Assembly (NCBI GenBank): GCA_046048295.1
Contig: JBJOGJ010000003.1
Coordinates: 1 to 42,022 of the forward strand
Reading direction: 5' to 3'
DNA from: CBDCWA01 sp046048295
GTDB lineage: Bacteria > Pseudomonadota > Alphaproteobacteria > Rhizobiales > Hyphomicrobiaceae
Length of the DNA stretch: 42,022 bases
A program made the position numbers and the translations under genes. The notes under the pieces were generated by a model that saw nothing but the letters and a program-made list of their open reading frames with translations, was not told the origin of the DNA and searched no databases. Numbering within the stretch: the stretch's first letter is position 1; each line of letters starts with the position of its first letter. Shown one piece after another: positions 15,537 to 24,344 of this stretch.

Positions 15537-16694
15537 ATGGATTTCGAGCTGCCGGAAGAGCTGCAACTTCTGCAGGAAACCGTCCGCCGCTTCGTCGATA
15601 CCGAGCTTATTCCACTCGAGGGCAAATCGCTCGAAAATGGCCGCCTGAAGCCGGGCGTCGAGGCGCAGCTCACCGCCAAGTGCCGCGAACTCGGCCTGTG
15701 GCAGATCGACGTGCCGGAGGAATACGGCGGCCAGGGCCTCGGCCTGCTGGCCTGCTCCGTCGTCTGGGCCGAACTCGGCCGCACCGTCGCACTGCCGACC
15801 AGAGGCCACCGGATCCTGGGGCCAGAGGTGCGCCCCGTCCTTTACCGCCTCGAAGGCGAGATGCGGGAAAAATACCTGTTCCCGTCGATGCGCGGCGAAA
15901 TCACGTCGTGCTTTGCCCAGACCGAGCCCGATGCCGGCTCCGACCCCGGCAGCATGCGCACCACCGCGGTCCGGGACGGCGACCACTACGTCATCAACGG
16001 CACCAAGCGCTTCATCACGGGAGCCGACAGCGCCGACTTCATCATCCTGATGGCTGCTACCGACCGGGAAAAAGGATCGCGCGGCGGCATCTCCTGCTTC
16101 ATCGTCGACCGTGACACCACGGGCATAAAGCTCACCACCTCCTACGAGACTCTCACCGACGAGCACCCCTGGGAGATCGTCTTCGAGGATGTCCGCGTGC
16201 CGGCAAGCCATCTGGTCGGCGAAGAAGGAAAGGGCTTCGGCCTCGGCCAGAAGTGGCTGACCATAGGGCGCGTCAAGCAGGGCTCGCGCGCCCTGGGCGC
16301 AACGCGCCGCTGCCTCGAACTCGCCTCGAGCTACGCACGCCAGCGCGTCACCTTCGGCCGGCCCATCGCCGATCGCCAGGCGATCTCCTTCCGCCTCGTC
16401 GACGCATACGTACAGCTCGAGGCGGCGGAACTCCTCGTACGCCGCATGGCCGCCAAGTACGACGCCGGCGACGACGATCGCAACCGGGCATACGCGGTCA
16501 AGCTGTTCTGCACCGAGATGGCCTGGCAGGCAGCGGACATGTGCCTGCAGGTGCACGGAGGTATTGGTCTTACGCGGGACCTGCCAGTGGAGCGGCTATG
16601 GCGCGACCAGCGCAGCCACATGATCACCGAGGGTACGCCGGAGATCATGCGGATGGCGCTCGCCCGCCACGTGCTGAAGACGTTCGGCGAGTAG
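15537..16694 (+). CDS. Acyl-CoA dehydrogenase family protein
   Basis: A 385-residue FAD flavoprotein of the acyl-CoA dehydrogenase fold. Visible family segments are CFAQTEPDAGSDPGSMRTTA (FAD and acyl binding), YVINGTKRFITGA, RVKQGSRALGATRRCLELA, RQRVTFGRPIADRQAI, and QVHGGIGLTRDLPVERLWRD. The C-terminal TEGTPEIMR contains the glutamate expected as catalytic base. Substrate chain length or type cannot be told; many relatives in this group act on branched or unusual acyl-CoAs. It has a good GGAGG site six bases before ATG. It converges on the GMC oxidoreductase gene, leaving 7 bases between stops and no clear terminator. Confidence 0.95.
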   Translation: MDFELPEELQLLQETVRRFVDTELIPLEGKSLENGRLKPGVEAQLTAKCRELGLWQIDVPEEYGGQGLGLLACSVVWAELGRTVALPTRGHRILGPEVRPVLYRLEGEMREKYLFPSMRGEITSCFAQTEPDAGSDPGSMRTTAVRDGDHYVINGTKRFITGADSADFIILMAATDREKGSRGGISCFIVDRDTTGIKLTTSYETLTDEHPWEIVFEDVRVPASHLVGEEGKGFGLGQKWLTIGRVKQGSRALGATRRCLELASSYARQRVTFGRPIADRQAISFRLVDAYVQLEAAELLVRRMAAKYDAGDDDRNRAYAVKLFCTEMAWQAADMCLQVHGGIGLTRDLPVERLWRDQRSHMITEGTPEIMRMALARHVLKTFGE

Positions 16695-16701
16695 GCTCCG
16701 G

Positions 16702-18339
16702 CTACGCGTCGTTCACCGCCGGGAGGGGCGCCAACCCCTTCACCATGTCTGCACCCTTCTCGGCGATCATCAGCACGGCGGCGTTGAGATTGCCTGAGAT
16801 GAGATCCGGCATCACCGACGCGTCGATGACACGCAGCCGATCGACGCCTTTCACACGCAAGTCCGGATCGACGACCGCCTCGGCCCCTGTCCCCATCGGG
16901 CAGGTACACGCAGGATGGTGCGCCGTCACCACGGTGCGACGGATGAAGTCCTCGATCTCGGCATCCGTCTTCACCTTGCCCGGTCCGGGAGAGAATTCCT
17001 CGCCACGGAAAGGCTCCAGCCCCTTCTGCGAGCCGATCTCGCGCGCCAGCTTGAAGCCCTCACGCAGAACCTCTAGATCGCGCGGCGCCGACAGGAAGTT
17101 GCCGATGAAGCGCGGGTGCATGGCAGGATCGGCCGAACGAAGCAGAAGTTCGCCACGGCTTTCCGGATGCAGAAGCGTCGGCCGGATTCCGTAGCCGTCC
17201 CGATACATTGCCTTGAAGCCTGGGAACCACATATGGGCGTCACCGGGCAGCCCCCGGAACAGGAACTGCAGGTTCGGCACTTTCGTTTCGCCCGCGATCT
17301 TCACGAAACCCTGCAGGCCGCCCGGCGGGTAGGTGGCGGGGCCTGTTCCGGTGAGATAGGCCTGTACCATCGCCATCGAGATGCGGTCCGCCCGCATCAG
17401 CTCGCGAAACGCGCTCGGGTTCCGGGGCCGCGTCCACTGGATGAAAAGGGACAGGTGATCCTGCATGTTCTTGCCAACCGGCAGGTCGACAATCGTCCGG
17501 ATCCCGACCTCCTTGAGATGCCCTGCCGGACCGATGCCCGAAAGCATGAGCAACTGCGGCGAATTGAACGCGCCGCCGGAAAGTATCACCTCGCGCGCTG
17601 CCGCAACCGTCTTCACCTCGCCGCCCTGGACGTATTCGATGCCCGTTGCCGTCGTGCCCTCAATGAGGATACGCGTTGCATAGGCCCCTTTCTCGACATC
17701 GAGGTTCACGCGGCCCCGCGCGGGATGAAGGAAGGCGTTCGACGCAGATGAACGGTAGCCGCCCTTGATGGTGTACTGCGCCCGCCCGAACCCGAACTGG
17801 GACTTGCCGTTGTAGTCGGGCGTATGCTCGATGCCCACCTGCCGGCCGGCCTCGAGCCAGCCGTCGAACAGCGGATCGCGCGTGCCGGCGAACTGCACGC
17901 CGAGGGGGCCCTCGTCGCCGCGCCAGGTATCGCCACCGCCCTCGAAGGTCTCGCAACGCTTGAAGTAGGGCAGCACATCGGCATACCGCCAGCCGCTAGC
18001 GCCGTTGTCAGCCCAGCGGTCGTAGTCGCCCCGGTTGCCGCGCACATACGCCATCACGTTGATGGAGGACGAGCCGCCGATCACCTTACCGCGCGTCGCC
18101 TCGATGGCGCGCCCGCCGACACCCGGGTCTGGCTCGTAGTCGTAGCCCCAGTCGAACATCCGGTGCTCGAGGATCTTGCCGAGCCCGAGCGGGATCTGGA
18201 TGAAGGGATGACGGTCGCTGCCGCCGGCTTCGAGCAGCAGCACGCTAGCGCCCTGGTCCTCGCTCAGCCGGTTGGCGAGCACGCAGCCTGCCGAACCCGC
18301 CCCGACGATTACGTAGTCGTAGATACGTTCGCTCGGCAT
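16702..18339 (-). CDS. GMC-family FAD oxidoreductase (choline-dehydrogenase-like)
   Basis: A 545-residue flavoprotein of the glucose-methanol-choline family, probably an alcohol dehydrogenase. The FAD-binding VIVGAGSAGCVLANRLSE is at the N-terminus. The first GMC signature lies around GKVIGGSSSINVMAYVRG, the second is GGAFNSPQLLMLSGIG, and the C-terminal AHHPACTCPMG carries the active-site histidine. The end, GNLNAAVLMIAEKGADM, holds the second catalytic position (Asn). The ATG at 18339 follows a GGAGG site; a GTG one codon earlier is too close to it. Choline itself is unlikely to be certain, since many BetA-like proteins use other alcohols. It is divergent from the TauD-type gene with a 214-base promoter region. 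Confidence 0.93.
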   Translation of the reverse strand: MPSERIYDYVIVGAGSAGCVLANRLSEDQGASVLLLEAGGSDRHPFIQIPLGLGKILEHRMFDWGYDYEPDPGVGGRAIEATRGKVIGGSSSINVMAYVRGNRGDYDRWADNGASGWRYADVLPYFKRCETFEGGGDTWRGDEGPLGVQFAGTRDPLFDGWLEAGRQVGIEHTPDYNGKSQFGFGRAQYTIKGGYRSSASNAFLHPARGRVNLDVEKGAYATRILIEGTTATGIEYVQGGEVKTVAAAREVILSGGAFNSPQLLMLSGIGPAGHLKEVGIRTIVDLPVGKNMQDHLSLFIQWTRPRNPSAFRELMRADRISMAMVQAYLTGTGPATYPPGGLQGFVKIAGETKVPNLQFLFRGLPGDAHMWFPGFKAMYRDGYGIRPTLLHPESRGELLLRSADPAMHPRFIGNFLSAPRDLEVLREGFKLAREIGSQKGLEPFRGEEFSPGPGKVKTDAEIEDFIRRTVVTAHHPACTCPMGTGAEAVVDPDLRVKGVDRLRVIDASVMPDLISGNLNAAVLMIAEKGADMVKGLAPLPAVNDA

Positions 18340-18553
18340 CACCCCTCCGCAGCCATTCGAGAATATAGTTTGCGAATGGCTTTCTGCTTCAAATTTATGG
18401 GGTTAGCAAGCAGCCTCGGCGGCCTGCAGGGACTTGATCTGGCGCATAGGCGCTACAAAATGCCCGTTGTACCAGGATCGTTGCGGGACCATCATGCATC
18501 CGCGGCTTGGAACCTGGAGCCACACCAAGAAACTTGGGGAGACGGAGGACGGC

Positions 18554-19396
18554 ATGGTCGCGTTCGAGAACCTGACGGAGCACACTGGCGCGGAGATCCT
18601 CGGCATCGATCTGCGCCACCCCTTGTCGAAAGAGGACGCTGCCGAAATCTACAGCGTTTTCTTGAACCGCACGGTCATCGTTTTCCGCGGCCAGGACCTG
18701 ACGCAGGACGAACTGGTGCGTACCACCGCGAGCTTCGGAGAACTTGGGGAGTACGACCGTCCGGCCGAGTTCCACAACGCCGGCCAGCGCCGCACGCACC
18801 CCCGGGTGATGCTGATCACCAACATTCGCGAGGACGGCCAGCCGATCGGTGCACTGCCGGATGGCGAAATGTGGTTCCACCACGACAAGATCCACCGGCC
18901 GAACCCGGACAAGGCGACGCTGCTCTACTCGGTCCAGATCCCCACTTGGGGCGGCGAGACCATGTTCTCCAACCTGATGGCTGCCTATCAGGCGCTTCCT
19001 GCCGATCTCAAGAAGGCCGTCGATGGACGCATGGCAGCCCACTCGTTCAACTACGGCAGCCAGAAGAAGGACGACCCGAATGCGCTGGCGGCCCAGAGCC
19101 AGTCGGTCCACCCGGCGGTCATCACCAGTGACGAAAACGGCCAGAAAGCCCTTTATGTCGACCGCCTGATGACGACCCGCCTGCTCGATATGCCCGAGGA
19201 CGAGAGCGATGAGATCCTGAACCGGCTTTTCGACCATATCGAGAAGCCTGAGTTCGTCTACGAACACGTATGGAAGAAGGGGGATCTGGTGATGTGGGAC
19301 AACCGCACCTCGATCCATGCCCGCAAGGACTTTCCAGCCGACCAGACCCGCCTGATGTGGCGCACGACGATCGCCGGAAGCGGCAAGCCGGCCTGA
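18554..19396 (+). CDS. TauD/TfdA-family Fe(II)/2-oxoglutarate dioxygenase
   Basis: A 280-residue enzyme that couples 2-oxoglutarate decarboxylation to hydroxylation of a substrate. The iron ligands fit HxD...H: His109 and Asp111 in MWFHHDKIHR, and His255 in DNRTSIHAR, followed by the 2-oxoglutarate-binding Arg in RLMWRTTI. The start at 18554 is preceded by a GGAGGAC site; longer in-frame starts at 18434 and 18494 lack one and add residues unlike the family. The N-terminal FENLTEHTGAEILGIDL and FRGQDLTQDEL segments are typical. The substrate is unknown. The neighbour on the other strand, an FAD alcohol dehydrogenase, could act on the same compound, but this is only inference. Confidence 0.93.
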   Translation: MVAFENLTEHTGAEILGIDLRHPLSKEDAAEIYSVFLNRTVIVFRGQDLTQDELVRTTASFGELGEYDRPAEFHNAGQRRTHPRVMLITNIREDGQPIGALPDGEMWFHHDKIHRPNPDKATLLYSVQIPTWGGETMFSNLMAAYQALPADLKKAVDGRMAAHSFNYGSQKKDDPNALAAQSQSVHPAVITSDENGQKALYVDRLMTTRLLDMPEDESDEILNRLFDHIEKPEFVYEHVWKKGDLVMWDNRTSIHARKDFPADQTRLMWRTTIAGSGKPA

Positions 19397-19525
19397 GGCG
19401 GTCACGCCGACAGGCCATGAATTCAGTCGCGGCCGGGCATCATCCCGGTCGTCCGCTCTTCATTCCGCCCCATTCCGAGGCGAAAAGGCGCCCGGTTTGA
19501 GCCCGGTTCGAGGCAGAGCACCATC

Positions 19526-20176
19526 GTGGAACCCTCCAGGCATACTGCGCAACTCTACCTGCTGACGAACGCGACGGACGAAGCAGCCGAGCGGCTCGCC
19601 ACGGCGATCGCCGGGGTGGACGTCGCAGCACTGCTGATATTGCCTGGTTCAGACGGCAGTATCGACATGACGGCCGCCCTGAAGCTCGTCGGCATGGCGC
19701 AGCGTTCCGGTGTCGCCGTCCTCATCCAGGATGACGCCGGACTGGCGGTGCGCCTCGGCAGCGATGGCGTGCACCTCGCCGCCGGGCCGGACCTCGAAAG
19801 CCGCTACAAGGATGCGCGCAGGATCCTCGGCGCGGAAGCGATCGTCGGTGCGCAGGTCGGCAAATCGCGCCACGATGCAATGGTGCTCGGCGAGGCTGGC
19901 GCAGACTATATCGGCTTCGGCATCCCCGCCAACGTCCAGGATCGCGATGGCGCCCGCAAGCGGCGCGATACGCTCGCAGAATGGTGGGCCGAGATCTTCG
20001 AGCCGCCATGTGTCGCCTTCGACGTCGAGACACCGGACGAGGCGGCTGCGCTCGCGTCTGCCGGAGTAGATTTCATCGGTGTGCGGGTCCCGCAGGCGAT
20101 GACGCAAAGCGATCTGCGCACCTTGCTGAACGGCCTCCAGGATGCCTGCAAAAAGACCGAGCAACAGGAGTTTTAA
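19526..20176 (+). CDS. Thiamine-phosphate-synthase-like (ThiE-fold) protein
   Basis: A 216-residue TIM-barrel protein resembling ThiE. It has QLYLLTNAT near the start, VLIQDDAGLAVRLGSDGVHLA (compare the INDD...GADGVHLG motif) and GEAGADYIGFG. Some catalytic features of true ThiE look eroded: the phosphate-binding TxTK loop after the GADYIGxG strand is replaced by IPANVQDRDGARK, and the late GGI motif is absent. It may be a paralogue with a changed role. The GTG at 19526 is the best start; no ATG fits. The sel1-repeat gene follows after 5 bases, so they are almost surely co-transcribed. Confidence 0.8.
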   Translation: MEPSRHTAQLYLLTNATDEAAERLATAIAGVDVAALLILPGSDGSIDMTAALKLVGMAQRSGVAVLIQDDAGLAVRLGSDGVHLAAGPDLESRYKDARRILGAEAIVGAQVGKSRHDAMVLGEAGADYIGFGIPANVQDRDGARKRRDTLAEWWAEIFEPPCVAFDVETPDEAAALASAGVDFIGVRVPQAMTQSDLRTLLNGLQDACKKTEQQEF

Positions 20177-20181
20177 GCAGC

Positions 20182-21252
20182 ATGCGCAGCAGGTTCGCAC
20201 GCCAACTGTCGGCCGGACTGGGGACAATGCTTCTCGCAATCTCGGCCGACATCCAGACGGCCGACGCCCAGGGCCATACGAGTTCATGGTCGAACGGGGC
20301 CAGGACGAAGACCAAACCCGTGCCGCAGGCGAAAGGCACCCAGCGCCAGCCGAAGAAGACGGCCACCGACGTCATCATGGCCGGCTACAAGCTGCCGCTT
20401 GCCGGCAACCAGGCAGCAGAGATTGCCTTCAATCAGGGACAATTCGCGACGGCGCTGAAACTTGCCGAGGCGCGCGCAAACTCGAAGGACGGCCGCGCCG
20501 CGACGCTGATCGGCAATCTCTATGCCGACGGGCTCGGCGTCAAACAGGACCCTGCAATTGCCGCCAAGTGGTACAGGACCGGCGCCGATCTGGGCGATCC
20601 CGAAGCGAGCTTCAAGCTGGCCATGGCATACGTGGCAGGCGATGGGATCGAGAAGAACCCGGTCGAGGCGGCAAATTCGTTCGAGTCCGCCGCCAAGAAG
20701 GGCCATGTTCTGGCGCACTACAACCTCGGACTGCAGTTCTTATCCGGCACCGGCAAGCCGGAGAACCCGATCCGCGCCGCCATGCACATCCGCTTCGCGG
20801 CCGAAAACCAGATTGCCGCCGCGCAATACGACCTCGCCACGCTCTACCAGCGCGGCCACGGCGTCGAGCCTGACGCCTACCTGGCATCCATGTGGCTGAA
20901 GCGCGCCGCAGAGCAGGGCATGGCCGAAGCCCAGTTCGAGTATGCGATGACGCTGCTGAAGGGCCTCGGAATCAATGCCGACGTGCCGGACGCCGTTGGC
21001 TACCTGACCGCCGCCGCCGAAAAAGGTGTTGCCGCAGCGCAAAACCGGCTGGCCTACATTCTGGCGACAGGCGACCTCACCAAGAAGGATCTTCGGGCAG
21101 CAGCCAAGTGGCGCATCCTGTCGAGGCAAGCCGGCATCGCGGACAAGGCCCTCGATGCGATGGTCGCAAAGCTCGGCAGGGAGGACCGCAAGGCGGCGGA
21201 AAAAGCCGCCGACGATTGGCTGGAACAGAAGGGCGGCAATCTGACCCGCTAG
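20182..21252 (+). CDS. Sel1-repeat (TPR-like) exported protein
   Basis: A 356-residue protein with a likely signal peptide (MRSRFARQLSAGLGTMLLAISADIQTADA in part, 1-29). About six Sel1 repeats of 36 residues follow, each with the AAKWYRTGADLGDPEASFKLA-like pattern, for instance GNLYADGLGVKQDPAIAAKW and AMAYVAGDGIEKNPVEAANSF. Sel1 arrays bind other proteins and often act in the periplasm in cell-envelope assembly or signalling. The ATG at 20182 gives the signal peptide. Codons from 19981 would overlap the ThiE-like gene in another frame. It ends 102 bases before the inositol monophosphatase gene. Confidence 0.9.
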   Translation: MRSRFARQLSAGLGTMLLAISADIQTADAQGHTSSWSNGARTKTKPVPQAKGTQRQPKKTATDVIMAGYKLPLAGNQAAEIAFNQGQFATALKLAEARANSKDGRAATLIGNLYADGLGVKQDPAIAAKWYRTGADLGDPEASFKLAMAYVAGDGIEKNPVEAANSFESAAKKGHVLAHYNLGLQFLSGTGKPENPIRAAMHIRFAAENQIAAAQYDLATLYQRGHGVEPDAYLASMWLKRAAEQGMAEAQFEYAMTLLKGLGINADVPDAVGYLTAAAEKGVAAAQNRLAYILATGDLTKKDLRAAAKWRILSRQAGIADKALDAMVAKLGREDRKAAEKAADDWLEQKGGNLTR

Positions 21253-21354
21253 CCCGTCGCACTTGCATGCGGGGGCGGGAAGCGTTAGAGCGTGGCCTCC
21301 CCGCCAGCCACGGTCATGGCCCTGGACCTGCTCGAACCGCAGACGAGTACAACT

Positions 21355-22149
21355 ATGCCCGCTTCGCCTCTCATTAACGTCATGACCGCTGCCGCACGCA
21401 AGGCAGGCCGCGGGCTGGCACGCGACTACGGCGAGGTTGCGCAACTGCAGGTATCGGTAAAGGGGCCGGCGAATTTCGTCACCGCTGCCGACCACAAGGC
21501 GGAGGAGACCCTCTTCCAGGAGCTCTCTAAGGCGCGGCCCGGCTACAGCTTCCTGATGGAGGAGCGGGGCACAGTCGAAGGGGCCGACAAGACACATCGG
21601 TGGATCGTCGATCCCCTCGACGGCACCACCAATTTCCTGCATTCGATACCGCTATTCGCCATTTCGATCGGGCTCGAGCGCGAAGGCCAGCTCGTAGCGG
21701 GCATCATCTACAATCCGGTTTCAGACGAACTGTTTGCTGCCGAAAGAGGCAAGGGCGCATTCCTCAACGATCGCCGCATCAGGGTCTCGGCGCGAAAATC
21801 GCTCGCCGACGCGGTCGTGACGATGGGCATTCCCCACCGCGGCCGCCCCAACCACGATCTCGCGCTGAAGGAGATCGCCCACCTGATGGACAAGGTCTCG
21901 GGGATCAGGCGCACCGGCTCTGCGGCGCTGGATCTCGCCTGGACCGCCGCCGGTCGCTTTGACGTCTTCTGGGAACGGGCACTCGGCGCCTGGGATATCG
22001 CGGCGGGCGCGCTGATCGTGCGCGAAGCCGGCGGCCTCGTTGCCGATTTGGATGGCAACGACGATTTCCTGAACACCGGCTCGATAGTTGCCAGCGCCCC
22101 AGGTATTCACCGCGAATTCATGGCCCTGCTGAAGTCTCTTCAGGATTGA
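21355..22149 (+). CDS. Inositol monophosphatase family protein
   Basis: A 264-residue metal-dependent phosphatase, close to the usual 267 of SuhB. Metal and substrate residues are visible: Glu70 in EERG, Asp86 and Asp89 in WIVDPLDGTTNF, and the late WDIAAGALIVREAGG. Relatives hydrolyse inositol-1-phosphate, and SuhB also binds RNA polymerase during rRNA synthesis; which applies here is unknown. The ATG at 21355 is chosen to match the family length; an in-frame start at 21292 adds 21 atypical residues. Same strand as the sel1 gene and the motor pair. Confidence 0.93.
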   Translation: MPASPLINVMTAAARKAGRGLARDYGEVAQLQVSVKGPANFVTAADHKAEETLFQELSKARPGYSFLMEERGTVEGADKTHRWIVDPLDGTTNFLHSIPLFAISIGLEREGQLVAGIIYNPVSDELFAAERGKGAFLNDRRIRVSARKSLADAVVTMGIPHRGRPNHDLALKEIAHLMDKVSGIRRTGSAALDLAWTAAGRFDVFWERALGAWDIAAGALIVREAGGLVADLDGNDDFLNTGSIVASAPGIHREFMALLKSLQD

Positions 22150-22206
22150 CTCTGGCAATGCCGCCGACGTCTTGCTGATACATTTGTCAGAGGCATCATG
22201 TTGCCT

Positions 22207-22242
22207 GTTTTACATGACAGATGTTGGTCGTTTTACATGACA
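22207..22242 (+). promoter_or_regulatory. Direct repeat upstream of the motor-pair genes
   Basis: The 13-base word GTTTTACATGACA occurs twice (22207-22219 and 22230-22242), 23 bases apart start to start, close to two helical turns. This is the spacing expected for side-by-side protein binding. A weaker relative (TACATTTGTCA) lies about 30 bases upstream. The site is 47 bases before the TolQ/MotA-like start codon. No known regulator is recognised. Confidence 0.45.
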
Positions 22243-22289
22243 CAAGAATTAGCTAAGGTCGCTCGGGGCGAGCAGGGACCAAAGGTAGC

Positions 22290-23315
22290 ATGGCCAGGAA
22301 GAGACAATTCGAACGCACGAGCGGCCCGTCGTTTCACCGCACTCTGACATCACCCGGCGTCTACCTGATGCGCATGGCCGTGTTCCTCGCACTGGTAGGT
22401 TTCATCGCAGCGATACTTTCGCCGCAACTTTGGGTCTCGTTCCAGCAGAACCCCGCCCTCAACGGCCTGATTATCGCTGTCCTGTTCTTCGGCATAATTT
22501 TCTCGTTTCGCCAGGTTTTCCGGCTCTACCCGGAAATCCGCTGGGTGAACGCCTTCCGGATCGCCGATCCGGGCCTCGCGATCGACCACAAGCCGGTCCT
22601 GCTGGCGCCGATGGCAACCATGCTCCGCGACCGTACAGGGGCCCTGTCGCTCTCCACGTCGGCCATGCGTTCGATCATGGACTCGATCGGCGGCCGTCTC
22701 GACGAGGCCCGCGACACCGGCCGCTATCTGGTCGGGCTGCTCGTGTTCCTGGGTCTGCTCGGCACCTTCTGGGGTCTCCTCGACACGATCCAGTCCGTAG
22801 GCAGGACGATTGCGGCACTCGACACCAAGGCCGCCGATGCCGGCGTGCTCTTCGACGATCTGAAATCCGGCCTCGCAGCGCCACTCAAGGGCATGGGCAC
22901 GGCGTTCTCGTCCTCCCTGCTCGGCCTGGCAGGGTCCCTGGTCCTCGGCTTCCTGGAGCTGCAGGCGAGCCACGCCCACAACCGCTTCCATAACGAGCTG
23001 GAGGAATGGCTCTCGCACATCACGGAACTCACACCGGGTGAAGCCGGCTCGCTCGAACAGCTGAACCGGCAGCTCTACACGGCACTGTTCGACATGCAGC
23101 GCTCGATCGGCGATGTGGCGGAGCGGCTGGGCTCCGGCACCGGTGGCGACGCCCAGTCCGTGCAAGACTTGAACACGGGTATCCAGCAACTGATCGCACA
23201 GATGCGGGCGGAGCAGAACATCGTGCGCCAATGGGTGGACGATCAGTCGAACCAAAGCCAGGAGGTGGTTGCCGTCCTTCGCCACATTGCCGAAAATCTG
23301 CCGAGGCGGGGATAG
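22290..23315 (+). CDS. MotA/TolQ/ExbB-family proton-channel protein
   Basis: A 341-residue inner membrane protein. Helices lie near 25-48, 53-72, 145-170 and 205-225. The third (YLVGLLVFLGLLGTFWGLLDTI) and fourth (GMGTAFSSSLLGLAGSLVLGFLEL) have the LGLLGTxxGLxxT and GxAxxxSLxGL patterns of MotA/TolQ/ExbB channels. A cytoplasmic helical tail of about 110 residues follows, with coiled-coil character. It should form a ring of subunits around a pair of partner helices and convert ion flow to motion. The partner gene starts 3 bases later. Flagellar genes are absent here, so this is not the flagellar stator. The ribosome site is weak. Confidence 0.92.
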   Translation: MARKRQFERTSGPSFHRTLTSPGVYLMRMAVFLALVGFIAAILSPQLWVSFQQNPALNGLIIAVLFFGIIFSFRQVFRLYPEIRWVNAFRIADPGLAIDHKPVLLAPMATMLRDRTGALSLSTSAMRSIMDSIGGRLDEARDTGRYLVGLLVFLGLLGTFWGLLDTIQSVGRTIAALDTKAADAGVLFDDLKSGLAAPLKGMGTAFSSSLLGLAGSLVLGFLELQASHAHNRFHNELEEWLSHITELTPGEAGSLEQLNRQLYTALFDMQRSIGDVAERLGSGTGGDAQSVQDLNTGIQQLIAQMRAEQNIVRQWVDDQSNQSQEVVAVLRHIAENLPRRG

Positions 23316-23318
23316 CGT

Positions 23319-24344
23319 ATGGCACGTGGCGGCCGCAGAACTGCCGACTACGGTGAATTCTGGCCCGGCTACGTCGATATGTTATCGACGCTGCTGCTGG
23401 TATTCACGTTCCTGCTGTCGATCTTCATGCTGGCGCAATACTTCGTCAGCCAGGAGAGCAGCGGCAAGGACGATGCACTGCGCCGCCTCAACCGCCAGAT
23501 CGCCGAATTGACGAACCTGCTGTCGCTGGAAAAAGGCAAGTCGCAGTCAACAAGCGACGAATTGGCCGCGCTGCAGGCGACTCTTGCATCGCTACGCGCC
23601 GAGAACACGCGCCTCTCGGGTCTCGCACTGGAAGGGTCCAGCAAGTCCCAGTCCACCGAAGCGCGGATCAGCGCACTGAACGCCGAGATCGACAAGCAGA
23701 AGGAGATCTCGAACGAGGCCCTGGCCAAGGTCGACCTGCTGAACCAGCAGCTCCTCGCGTTGCGCCGGCAGGTTGCAGCGCTCAACGAGGCGCTGGAAGC
23801 CTCGGAGAAGAAGGACAAGGAATCGCAGGTCAGGATCCAGAACCTCGGCGCTCGCCTCAACGCCGCGCTCGCCCGCCAGGTCCAGGAATTGCAGCGCTAC
23901 CGCTCCGACTTCTTCGGACGCCTGCGCGCGCTGCTCAAGGATCGCAAGGACATCCGCATCGTCGGCGACAGGTTCATTTTCCAGTCAGAGGTGCTGTTCC
24001 CGTCGGGTCAGGCGCAGATGAGCGCCGAGGGCCTTGCGGCAATCGACCAGCTCGCCCAGGCGATCGTCGAGCTACAGTCAACGATACCGAAGGAGATCGA
24101 CTGGGCCCTCCAGGTCGACGGCCACACGGACATCCGCCCGATCAACAGCCCGGAGTTCCCGTCCAACTGGGAGCTCTCGACCGCACGCGCGATCTCCGTC
24201 GTCCGCTACCTGATAAGCCGCGGTGTGGCCCCCCGCCGCCTGGTCGCCGCTGGCTACGGCGAGTTCCAGCCCTTGGATACCGGCCAGAGCGAGGACTCCC
24301 TTCGCCGCAACCGCCGCATCGAGCTGAAACTTACGAACCGCTAG
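23319..24344 (+). CDS. MotB-like protein with coiled coil and OmpA peptidoglycan-binding domain
   Basis: A 341-residue partner of the preceding channel protein. A single N-terminal membrane helix (about 18-42) starts with Asp20 in YVDMLSTLLLVF, at the place of the ion-carrying Asp of MotB and TolR. A long coiled coil follows (about 45-185). The C-terminal OmpA-like domain (about 215-341) has VLFPSGQAQMS, DGHTDIRP, NWELSTARA and RRNRRIEL, the residues that hold diaminopimelate in peptidoglycan. The design suits a motor that transmits force from the inner membrane to the cell wall. Its stop overlaps by 14 bases the stop of the converging amidase gene. Confidence 0.93.
   Translation: MARGGRRTADYGEFWPGYVDMLSTLLLVFTFLLSIFMLAQYFVSQESSGKDDALRRLNRQIAELTNLLSLEKGKSQSTSDELAALQATLASLRAENTRLSGLALEGSSKSQSTEARISALNAEIDKQKEISNEALAKVDLLNQQLLALRRQVAALNEALEASEKKDKESQVRIQNLGARLNAALARQVQELQRYRSDFFGRLRALLKDRKDIRIVGDRFIFQSEVLFPSGQAQMSAEGLAAIDQLAQAIVELQSTIPKEIDWALQVDGHTDIRPINSPEFPSNWELSTARAISVVRYLISRGVAPRRLVAAGYGEFQPLDTGQSEDSLRRNRRIELKLTNR

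Noticed and set aside
15312..16556. Minus-strand open frame (414 codons) opposite acyl-CoA dehydrogenase
   Set aside because: Antisense shadow of a confident gene.
17824..19131. Plus-strand open frame (435 codons) crossing the GMC and TauD genes
   Set aside because: It joins antisense of one gene with a shifted frame of the other, and has no protein character.
22290..24344. Zorya anti-phage system
   Set aside because: The motor pair is similar in design, but no ZorC, ZorD or ZorE gene is present on either side. Flanking genes are envelope and housekeeping types.
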